From contig NZ_CP032702.1 of assembly GCF_007833795.1 (NCBI RefSeq), positions 310,001 to 374,000 on the forward strand: a stretch of 64,000 nt of DNA. Direction: 5' to 3'. This document shows positions 57,051-64,000 of this stretch, piece by piece. The position numbers and the translations under genes were made by a program. Positions within the stretch are counted from its first letter, which is position 1. Every line of letters begins with the position of its first letter. Source of the DNA: Candidatus Pantoea soli (GTDB lineage: Bacteria; Pseudomonadota; Gammaproteobacteria; Enterobacterales; Enterobacteriaceae). The notes beneath the pieces are model-generated. The model saw nothing but the letters and a program-made list of their open reading frames with translations. It was not told the origin of the DNA and did no database searches.

Positions 57051-58286
57051 TTACTCTGCCGCTTCGCGCAGCATCTCGGTATGCGGGATATCCTGCAAAA
57101 TTTGCTCAAAGCTGCGCAGACGTTTGTAGATCGACATCAGCGTAATCAGCGTGGACCACGACGTAATCAGATACTGGAACGAAGAGCGGACCTGATCGAA
57201 CACGTTGGTGATCTGGTTCAGTAACCCCAGCGTAATCGCGCCGGCCACAATCGACGGAAACAGCACAAACAGCCCGAACACGTTATCCACCTGCAGATAC
57301 AGGATGCGGGTAATGTTGAAGTAGAGATAGTGAAAATAGAGGCGGAAGTAGTTGTGCCGCACGCGACTGAACAACTGCTGCACGGTCGGCGGCGTGGCGC
57401 GTTCCGGATCGTCTTCGCCATACACCAGCTCTTTACGGTAGGCCGCCTCCACCCGCTGATTGCGGAACTCCAGCCCTGGCAGTTTGATCCCCACCAGCGC
57501 CAGCAGTGCTGTGCCGAACAGCGACCACAGCAACGCGGCGATCACCAGCGCATACGGAATGTTGCCCAGCACCGGCACGGATTTAACATGGTGCGACAGC
57601 GCCACCAGCACCGGCAGAAACGCCACCAGCGTCATGATCGCCTGAATAAAGCTGATGCCCCAGTCCTGCAGGGTGCTGGCGAAGCGCATGGTGTCTTCCT
57701 GCACACGCTGCGCCGCCCCTTCTACCAGGCGCAGACGCTGCCAGTTATGCATGTAGTAATTGTTCATCGCAGTACGCCAGCGAAACACCCAATGGCTGAC
57801 AAAGAACGAGTTCATCACGCCAATCACCACGGCAATCAGGGCGATACCGAGGAAAGCCAGCAGCTGTACATAAAACTGGTGAATCGCCACCGAACCCGCT
57901 TTGGTCAGCGCCTGCTGGATCATATCGTAAAACGGTCCATACCAGGCGTTGACGCCTACGCCAACCTGCACACCAAACCAGGTGACAAAGATGATCAGCA
58001 TCGAGCCCCAGACTGACCAGCGCTGCCACGGATGGTTATCAATGATGCGCCAGGCGAGGCCAAAAATGCCGGCCGCCAGCCAGTAATAGGCGTAAAACCA
58101 GAGCTGGCTGGCGTGAATAAAGCGGCTGGCGTTGGTGGGCAGCGGCTGCTGCATCGCCGCCTGCAGACCGGGCCAGCGCGCCGGGAAGTCATTGAAGAAG
58201 CCGAACCAGGCAAAAATGACAAGCAAACTCCAAATCGCCGCCGAGCTGAAAAACAGCGCTGGCCGCGGAAAAAAGGACTTAAACAT
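57051..58286 (-). CDS. sbmA: Peptide antibiotic transporter SbmA
   Basis: A 411-residue inner-membrane importer (SbmA/BacA family, proton-driven) that takes up microcin B17, J25, bleomycin and proline-rich peptides. It aligns with E. coli SbmA from [13 protein letters not shown] through [59 protein letters not shown] and [10 protein letters not shown]. About eight helices are visible; there is no ABC ATPase domain. E. coli pairs it with yaiW; none is next to it here. Confidence 0.95.
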   Translation of the reverse strand: MFKSFFPRPALFFSSAAIWSLLVIFAWFGFFNDFPARWPGLQAAMQQPLPTNASRFIHASQLWFYAYYWLAAGIFGLAWRIIDNHPWQRWSVWGSMLIIFVTWFGVQVGVGVNAWYGPFYDMIQQALTKAGSVAIHQFYVQLLAFLGIALIAVVIGVMNSFFVSHWVFRWRTAMNNYYMHNWQRLRLVEGAAQRVQEDTMRFASTLQDWGISFIQAIMTLVAFLPVLVALSHHVKSVPVLGNIPYALVIAALLWSLFGTALLALVGIKLPGLEFRNQRVEAAYRKELVYGEDDPERATPPTVQQLFSRVRHNYFRLYFHYLYFNITRILYLQVDNVFGLFVLFPSIVAGAITLGLLNQITNVFDQVRSSFQYLITSWSTLITLMSIYKRLRSFEQILQDIPHTEMLREAAE

Positions 58287-58472
58287 AGGCTCTCCGCTGT
58301 TGTGTGTAGGTTTTATACCGCTTCCGGCATTTCTCTGTCTGTTCCGTGTTGTTTCTGACGATGTCAGTGTTATCGCTTTGATGTAAAGCGGCTGCGTAAG
58401 TTGTTAAGTATTTTGTGCGCATTTGTTTCAGAAAACTAAATTATCGTCACGCAGGGTGTTACAATGCGCCCG

Positions 58473-58488
58473 CTGTTACCGGTAACAG
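58473..58488. promoter_or_regulatory. Perfect GntR-type palindrome upstream of the gluconate dehydrogenase operon
   Basis: CTGTTACCGGTAACAG is a perfect 16-bp palindrome. Its TGTTACCGGTAACA core is the operator of the gluconate repressor GntR. It lies 93 bases before the first subunit gene, so gluconate should induce the operon. No gntR gene is in the window. Confidence 0.75.
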
Positions 58489-58549
58489 TCCAGCTGTAAC
58501 CCTAAAACCAAAAACAAAAACCATTACAACGCAACCACTTAACCTTCCA

Positions 58550-58568
58550 TACCGCATTATATGCGGTA
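58550..58568 (+). promoter_or_regulatory. Hairpin just upstream of the ribosome site of the dehydrogenase operon
   Basis: TACCGCAT (58550-58557) and ATGCGGTA (58561-58568) are perfect arms around TAT. The hairpin ends 2 bases before the GAGG ribosome site (58571-58574) of the first gene, so it could affect translation or be a second operator. Confidence 0.45.
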
Positions 58569-58581
58569 CTGAGGCAATGTC

Positions 58582-59316
58582 ATGTCAGAACAAAAAAAGG
58601 GTCATTCACGCCGGGATTTCCTGCTAAGAACCATCACGCTGGCACCGGCCATGGCGGTCGGCAGCACGGCGATGGGCGCACTGGTCACGCCAGTGGCGGC
58701 CCGCGCAGACGGGCAACCCGCCGCGCCGCAGCAGGCACGCGGCTATCAGCCCGCCTGGTTCACCGCGGAAGAGTTCGCGTTTATCACCGCCGCCGTGGCG
58801 CGCCTGATTCCCAGTGATGAGCGCGGCCCAGGGGCGCTGGAAGCGGGTGTACCGGAGTTTATCGATCGCCAGATGAACACGCCGTATGCCAGCGGCAGCA
58901 ACTGGTATATGCAGGGGCCATTTAACCCGGATCTGCCAAAAGAGCTGGGCTATCAGCTGCCGCTGGTGCCGCAGCAGATCTATCGCCTCGGCCTCGCCGA
59001 CGCCGACGCCTGGTGCCAGAAACAGTATGGTCATGCCTTCGCTGCGCTGAGCGGTGAACAGCAGGATGCGGCGCTGACCGCGTTTGAAAACGGCAGCGCT
59101 GTGTTCGCCCAGCTGCCGACCAAAACTTTCTTCTCTTTCCTGCTGCAAAACACCCGTGAAGGGTTCTTCAGCGATCCGATCCACGGTGGCAATCAGGGTA
59201 TGGTGGGCTGGAAGCTGATCGGCTTCCCGGGCGCCCGCGCTGATTTCATGGATTGGGTAGAGCGCGGTGAACGGTATCCGTTCCCGTCGGTGGATATTCG
59301 CGGAGAGAGAGCATAA
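58582..59316 (+). CDS. Gluconate 2-dehydrogenase-type subunit 3 (small, Tat-exported)
   Basis: A 244-residue gamma subunit of a membrane-bound sugar-acid dehydrogenase. The N-terminus SRRDFLLR followed by a hydrophobic stretch and ARA is a twin-arginine signal, so it is exported folded and probably carries the FAD subunit, which lacks a signal, through the Tat pore. The body ([58 protein letters not shown]) is the subunit-3 family pattern. ATG 58582 has GAGG 7 bases upstream. It heads a three-gene operon. Confidence 0.9.
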   Translation: MSEQKKGHSRRDFLLRTITLAPAMAVGSTAMGALVTPVAARADGQPAAPQQARGYQPAWFTAEEFAFITAAVARLIPSDERGPGALEAGVPEFIDRQMNTPYASGSNWYMQGPFNPDLPKELGYQLPLVPQQIYRLGLADADAWCQKQYGHAFAALSGEQQDAALTAFENGSAVFAQLPTKTFFSFLLQNTREGFFSDPIHGGNQGMVGWKLIGFPGARADFMDWVERGERYPFPSVDIRGERA

Positions 59317-59318
59317 CC

Positions 59319-61103
59319 GTGGCAAATGAACTGAAAAAAACCGATGCGGTGATCGTGGGCTTCGGCTGGGCTGGCGCGATCATGGCGAAAGAGCTGACCG
59401 AAGCCGGTCTGAATGTGGTGGCGCTGGAGCGCGGCCCACACCGTGATACCTATCCGGATGGGGCCTATCCGCAGTCCATTGACGAGCTGACCTACAACGT
59501 ACGTAAAAAACTGTTCCAGGATCTGTCAAAAAGCACCGTCACCATCCGGCATGATGCGTCGCAAACGGCGGTGCCATACCGTCAGCTGGCGGCGTTCCTG
59601 CCGGGCACCGGCACCGGCGGCGCGGGCCTGCACTGGTCAGGCGTCCATTTTCGCGTGGATCCGGTCGAGCTGAAGCTGCGCAGCCACTATGAGCAGCGTT
59701 ACGGCAAAAACTTTATTCCGGAAGGCATGACGATTCAGGATTTCGGCGTCAGCTATGAAGAGCTGGAGCCGTTCTTTGACCAGGCGGAAAAAGTGTTTGG
59801 CACCTCCGGCAGCGCCTGGTCTGTGCGCGGCAAAGTGGTGGGCAAAGAGAAAGGCGGCAACCCGTTTGCGCCCGACCGCTCCAGCGATTTCCCGCTCCCG
59901 GCACAGAAGCGGACCTATTCCGCACAGCTGTTTGCTCAGGCGGCAGAATCAGTGGGCTATCATCCGTATGACATGCCGTCAGCCAACACCTCCGGCCCTT
60001 ATACCAATACCTATGGCGCGCAGATGGGGCCGTGTAACTTCTGCGGCTTCTGCAGCGGCTACGCCTGCTACATGTATTCCAAGGCTTCTCCCAACGTCAA
60101 CATCCTGCCGGCGCTGCGTCAGGAGCCGAAGTTTGAGCTGCGCAACAATGCGCACGTGCTGCGCGTTAACCTGACGGATGATAAGAAGCGCGCCACCGGC
60201 GTGACATATCTGGACGGGCAGGGACGTGAAGTGGTGCAACCGGCGGATCTGGTGATCCTTTCGGCGTTCCAGTTCCATAACGTTCACCTGATGCTGCTCT
60301 CCGGCATTGGTAAACCGTATAACCCGATCACCAACGAAGGGGTGGTCGGGCGTAACTTTGCCTATCAGAACATCTCCACGCTGAAAGCGCTGTTTGATAA
60401 AAACACCACCACCAATCCGTTTATCGGTGCCGGCGGTGCGGGCGTGGCAGTGGATGATTTCAACGCGGATAACTTTGACCACGGCCCGCACGGCTTTGTG
60501 GGCGGCTCGCCGTTCTGGGTCAACCAGGCCGGCACCAAACCCATCTCCGGCCTGCCAACACCAGCAGGTACGCCTGGCTGGGGCAGCCAGTGGAAAGCGG
60601 CCGTGGCAGATACCTATAACCACCACGTGTCGATGGATGCACACGGTGCGCACCAGTCCTATCGCGCCAACTATCTCGATCTCGATCCGAACTACAAAGA
60701 TGCGTATGGCCAGCCGCTGCTGCGCATGACCTTTGACTGGCAGGAAAACGACATCAAAATGGCGCAGTTTATGATTGGCAAAATGCGCAACATTACCGAA
60801 GCGATGAATCCGAAGATGATCATCGGCGGAGCCAAAGGGCCGGGAACGCACTTCGATACCACGGTGTATCAGACCACGCACATGAGCGGCGGCGCGATCA
60901 TGGGAGAAGATCCGCGTACCAGCGCGGTGAACCGCTATCTGCAGAGCTGGGATGTACCGAACGTCTTTGTGCCGGGGGCGTCTGCCTTCCCGCAGGGGCT
61001 GGGCTACAACCCCACCGGTATGGTGGCGGCGCTGAGCTACTGGTCAGCGAAAGCGATCCGTGAACAGTATCTGAAAAACCCCGGTCCGCTGGTGCAGGCA
61101 TAA
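59319..61103 (+). CDS. Gluconate 2-dehydrogenase-type FAD subunit (GMC oxidoreductase)
   Basis: The 594-residue catalytic flavoprotein. The FAD-binding motif is VIVGFGWAGAIMAKELTEAGLNVVALERG at the N-terminus; the substrate domain has TGGAGLHWSG, a Cys-rich loop CNFCGFCSGYACYM that probably holds an iron-sulfur cluster, and the C-terminal His-Asn region (THMSGGAIMG, GLGYNPTGMVAALSYWSA). The start is GTG 59319, 2 bases after the small-subunit stop. It oxidises a sugar acid in the periplasm: gluconate to 2-ketogluconate is most likely given the GntR palindrome; 2-ketogluconate dehydrogenase is the main alternative. Confidence 0.9.
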   Translation: MANELKKTDAVIVGFGWAGAIMAKELTEAGLNVVALERGPHRDTYPDGAYPQSIDELTYNVRKKLFQDLSKSTVTIRHDASQTAVPYRQLAAFLPGTGTGGAGLHWSGVHFRVDPVELKLRSHYEQRYGKNFIPEGMTIQDFGVSYEELEPFFDQAEKVFGTSGSAWSVRGKVVGKEKGGNPFAPDRSSDFPLPAQKRTYSAQLFAQAAESVGYHPYDMPSANTSGPYTNTYGAQMGPCNFCGFCSGYACYMYSKASPNVNILPALRQEPKFELRNNAHVLRVNLTDDKKRATGVTYLDGQGREVVQPADLVILSAFQFHNVHLMLLSGIGKPYNPITNEGVVGRNFAYQNISTLKALFDKNTTTNPFIGAGGAGVAVDDFNADNFDHGPHGFVGGSPFWVNQAGTKPISGLPTPAGTPGWGSQWKAAVADTYNHHVSMDAHGAHQSYRANYLDLDPNYKDAYGQPLLRMTFDWQENDIKMAQFMIGKMRNITEAMNPKMIIGGAKGPGTHFDTTVYQTTHMSGGAIMGEDPRTSAVNRYLQSWDVPNVFVPGASAFPQGLGYNPTGMVAALSYWSAKAIREQYLKNPGPLVQA

Positions 61104-61114
61104 GGAACATGGCA

Positions 61115-62434
61115 ATGATCAAAAGCTTAGCAGCCCTGGTTCTGGGCACGATGGCCTTCGCCGCGCTGGCGGACGACACGGCATCTGATGCGCTGGTCAG
61201 GCGCGGTGAGTATCTGGCGCGCGCCGGCGACTGCGTGGCCTGCCACAGCAGCGCGGGCGGGAAACCCTTTGCCGGTGGCCTGGCGATGGCCACGCCGATC
61301 GGTACAATTTACTCCACCAACATCACGCCGGATAAAGCCACCGGTATTGGTGACTACAGCTACGACGACTTCCAGAAAGCGGTGCGTCACGGCGTCGCGA
61401 AGAATGGCGATACGCTCTATCCGGCCATGCCTTATCCCTCTTATGCCGTGGTCAGCGATGAGGATATGAAAGCGCTGTACGCCTACTTTATGCATGGCGT
61501 TCAGCCGGTCTCGCAGGCGAACAAAGAGAGCGACATTCCATGGCCGCTGTCCATGCGCTGGCCGCTGGCGATCTGGCGCGGCCTGTTTGCACCGGACGTG
61601 AAAGCCTTCCAGCCTGGCGCGCAGGAAGATGCGCAGCTGGCGCGCGGGCGTTATCTGGTAGAGGGGCTGGGTCACTGCGGTGCCTGCCACACGCCGCGCA
61701 GTTTCACCATGCAGGAAAAAGCGCTGAATAACGGCGAAGGCAGTGACTATCTTTCCGGCAGTAATGCGCCGGTTGATGGCTGGACCGCCAGCAACCTGCG
61801 CGGGGACAACCGCGACGGCCTGGGGCGCTGGAGTGAAACCGATCTGCAGCAGTTCCTGCGCTATGGCCGTAACGATCACACCGCGGCGTTCGGCGGCATG
61901 ACGGATGTGGTGGAGCACAGCCTGCAGTATCTCAGCGACGAAGACATCAGCGCGATCGCGAAGTACCTGAAATCACTGGGTGCCCGCGATGCCAGTCAGG
62001 CGGTGTTTACGCCAGATGACGCAGTAGCGAAAGCGCTGTGGCAGGGAGATGACCACCAGCCCGGCGCCTCGGTTTATGTCGATAGCTGTGCGGCGTGCCA
62101 TAAAACGGACGGCAGCGGCTATCAGCGCTTCTACCCGGCACTGCGCGGTAATCCGGTGGTGATGGCAGACGATCCGACCTCGCTGATTCATATCGTGCTG
62201 GTGGGCGGAACACTGCCCGGCGTGCAGGGCGCTCCGACGGCGATCACCATGCCGGCGTTTGGCTGGCGTCTGAACGACAGCCAGGTGGCGGATGTGGTCA
62301 ATTTCATTCGCGGCAGTTGGGGCAACGGCGTGAAAACCCGGGTCACTGCGCAGGATGTGGCGAAGCTGCGTCAGGATGAAAGCGTGCAGCCGCACCAGGG
62401 CAGCGCTGACATCAGGGTGCTGGAAGGGCAGTAA
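61115..62434 (+). CDS. Gluconate 2-dehydrogenase-type cytochrome c subunit (three haems)
   Basis: A 439-residue periplasmic, membrane-attached cytochrome that passes electrons from the FAD subunit to ubiquinone. A Sec signal peptide (SLAALVLGTMAFAALA) precedes three CxxCH haem motifs: CVACH, CGACH and CAACH, each starting a cytochrome c domain. ATG 61115 has AAGGA 8 bases upstream; the ATG at 61109 has only a 2-base spacer. It follows the FAD subunit by 11 bases and completes the small-FAD-cytochrome order known from Erwinia/Pantoea-type gluconate dehydrogenases. Confidence 0.93.
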   Translation: MIKSLAALVLGTMAFAALADDTASDALVRRGEYLARAGDCVACHSSAGGKPFAGGLAMATPIGTIYSTNITPDKATGIGDYSYDDFQKAVRHGVAKNGDTLYPAMPYPSYAVVSDEDMKALYAYFMHGVQPVSQANKESDIPWPLSMRWPLAIWRGLFAPDVKAFQPGAQEDAQLARGRYLVEGLGHCGACHTPRSFTMQEKALNNGEGSDYLSGSNAPVDGWTASNLRGDNRDGLGRWSETDLQQFLRYGRNDHTAAFGGMTDVVEHSLQYLSDEDISAIAKYLKSLGARDASQAVFTPDDAVAKALWQGDDHQPGASVYVDSCAACHKTDGSGYQRFYPALRGNPVVMADDPTSLIHIVLVGGTLPGVQGAPTAITMPAFGWRLNDSQVADVVNFIRGSWGNGVKTRVTAQDVAKLRQDESVQPHQGSADIRVLEGQ

Positions 62435-62485
62435 TCTGCATCGGGCGGGTGGCGGCCAGTGGTCGCCGCCCGCCTGCAACCCGCC

Positions 62486-63880
62486 TTAAATCTGTTCCAA
62501 ATCCAGCCCGCGCGTTTTCGGGCCGTAAATCCCCACCGACAGCATCACCATCAGCATGCTCAGCACGATAAACACAATCACCCCCTGACTGCCGGCATAT
62601 TGCAGAATCACGCCAATCAGAAGACTGCTGAACGCGGTGGAGAGCCGGCTGAAGGAGTAGCAGAACCCGACGGCGCGGGCGCGGATATGCGTCGGGAAAA
62701 TCTCGGTCTGATAGGCATGATAGCTGAAGGTCAGCCACGCATTGCTGCAGGTGATCAGGAAGCCGCACGCCACCATCAGCAGCGGGCTGTTGCTCAGGGC
62801 AAACAGCGTGCCAAACACCACCGTCATCAGCGCGGAAAGAACAATCTGCCACTTGTTTTCCAGCTTATCGGCATAGCGGCTGCAAATCAGCGAGCCCAGC
62901 GGGTAAGCCAGCGTGATAAAAAACGCATACAGCAGGCTGTGGGTGACCGTCGCGCCTTTGCCCGAGAGCAGCGCCGGTAGCCAGTTACCGAAGCCAAAAA
63001 AGCCAATCGCCTGAAAGACGTTCATCACCACCAGCATCAGCGTCCGCTGCCGGTAAGCGGGGGCCCAGATTTCGCGGAAGCGCCCTTTTTCCGGTAGTGG
63101 CGCGGCGCTATCCTGCGGAGTCAGATCCCCGGCAGGCGTCACACCACAGCGGATCTCCATCGCGCTCAGCACCTGATGCGCTTCCCGATCTCTTCCCTGC
63201 TGCGCCAGCCAGCGCGCCGATTCCGGCAGGTTTTTACGGATGAACCAGATCACCAGCGAACAGAGCGCCCCGGCGATCACCACCCAGCGCCAGCCCTCCA
63301 GGCCGAGCAGCGTCTGCGGCACCAGCCACCATGACATCAGCGCCACCGCCGGAACGGAAAGAAACTGAATGAAAAACGCAAAGGCAAACGCGCGGCTGCG
63401 CAGATGCGCCGGAACCCATTCTGCAAGGTAGGTATCGATGGTGACCAGCTCTACGCCAAGGCCGATGCCAACCAGAAAACGGCACAGAATAATCATCTCC
63501 GCGCTTTGCTGAAAGGCCATCAGCAGGGAAAACGCGCCGTACCACGCCAGCGCGCAGATAAATGTCAGGCGGCGGCCAAAACGATCGGCATAAGGCGCAA
63601 GCAGACTGGCCCCAGCGAACAGTCCAAGGAAGGTCGCGGAGGCAAACACCGCCTGGTCGCTGACGCCCGCCACACCTGCCGTTCCGCTATGAAACACCCC
63701 GGAAGCCAGCAGCCCGGCGCTGATATAGCCGGTTTCAAACAGATCGTAGAGTTCAAAAAAGCCACCCAGCGACAGCAGCGTGATAAAGCGCCACAGGCCA
63801 GCGGAGGCGGGCAGGGCATCAATGCGCCCGGCGACGGTGCGGCGATCGCTCGCCATCCCTGATGCAAAAAGGGTTGTCAT
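62486..63880 (-). CDS. MFS transporter, sugar/organic-acid porter type
   Basis: A 464-residue major facilitator with twelve helices and the standard motifs PYADRFGRR (loop 2-3), CRFLVGIGLGVELVTIDTYLAEWVP and PESARWLAQQGRDREAHQVL at the end of the N-terminal half, typical of the sugar porter/metabolite:H+ symporter branches. It is convergent with the dehydrogenase operon and may import its product or a related acid, but the substrate is unknown. ATG 63878-63880 has GGAGG about 7 bases upstream (tccgtcat on plus). Confidence 0.82.
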   Translation of the reverse strand: MTTLFASGMASDRRTVAGRIDALPASAGLWRFITLLSLGGFFELYDLFETGYISAGLLASGVFHSGTAGVAGVSDQAVFASATFLGLFAGASLLAPYADRFGRRLTFICALAWYGAFSLLMAFQQSAEMIILCRFLVGIGLGVELVTIDTYLAEWVPAHLRSRAFAFAFFIQFLSVPAVALMSWWLVPQTLLGLEGWRWVVIAGALCSLVIWFIRKNLPESARWLAQQGRDREAHQVLSAMEIRCGVTPAGDLTPQDSAAPLPEKGRFREIWAPAYRQRTLMLVVMNVFQAIGFFGFGNWLPALLSGKGATVTHSLLYAFFITLAYPLGSLICSRYADKLENKWQIVLSALMTVVFGTLFALSNSPLLMVACGFLITCSNAWLTFSYHAYQTEIFPTHIRARAVGFCYSFSRLSTAFSSLLIGVILQYAGSQGVIVFIVLSMLMVMLSVGIYGPKTRGLDLEQI

Positions 63881-64000
63881 GACGGAGGTTACCTCGGTGT
63901 TTGCAGGACTCGCGCGGTTTTATGATGGACAGGCGTTAACCGTTAGCAAGCAAAGAAATAGCAGAATAATCAATTCATCCGCGGTTGCCGAGAGAGGGCG

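Overview
The window is a chromosomal segment of an enterobacterium (Enterobacterales). From about 1 to 46.6 kb the gene order follows the Escherichia coli minute 91-92 region: psiE, ubiC-ubiA, plsB, dgkA, lexA-dinF, yjbJ, zur, dusA, pspG, qorA, dnaB, tyrB, yjbQ-yjbR, uvrA/ssb, yjcB, soxS/soxR, ghxP, yjcE, actP-yjcH-acs, gltP. The interruptions of this order, a three-subunit periplasmic gluconate-type dehydrogenase and the divergence of the proteins fit Erwiniaceae (Pantoea/Erwinia-like) better than E. coli or Salmonella; the genus is an inference.

Layout. 0-1 kb: the 5' end of a secreted ABC-type binding protein and a divergent GntR/UTRA regulator, with a HutC-type operator and three tandem Pho-box-like heptamers between them. 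1-15 kb: housekeeping genes with readable control sites (CRP site at psiE, two LexA boxes at lexA, sigma-54 promoter at pspG). 15.2-16.6 kb: an Lrp/AsnC regulator and a YitT-type membrane protein stand where alr lies in E. coli. 18-21.5 kb: a secreted catalase, yjbQR and an alcohol dehydrogenase. 21.7-25.4 kb: uvrA and ssb around a shared SOS box. 25.4-32 kb: an insertion relative to E. coli (cysteine hydrolase, AraC regulator, EamA exporter, a long A/T-rich hairpin-rich noncoding block, an orphan IS3 OrfA-like protein, and a flippase plus ATP-grasp operon). 32-46.6 kb: yjcB, soxRS, a GST, a purine permease, a Na+/H+ antiporter, a LysR-cidAB unit, a YfaZ-like outer membrane protein, the acetate operon and gltP. 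46.7-64 kb: no longer E. coli-like in order: an unrecognised overlapping gene pair, murQ-murP, an Aer aerotaxis receptor, AraC/MFS pair, a DUF1471 peptide, a fused dihydroxyacetone kinase, sbmA, the gluconate dehydrogenase operon behind a perfect GntR-type palindrome, and an MFS transporter.

How it works together. The clearest functional units are the SOS genes (lexA-dinF, uvrA, ssb), the SoxR-SoxS oxidative switch, acetate scavenging (acs-yjcH-actP), MurNAc salvage (murQ-murP) and periplasmic sugar-acid oxidation feeding the respiratory chain. No rRNA, tRNA, CRISPR array, prophage or complete insertion sequence was seen. The least explained parts are the 28-29.8 kb noncoding block with its orphan transposase-like protein, the flippase/ATP-grasp pair, the unknown pair at 46.7-47.9 kb, and the Lrp/YitT replacement of alr.
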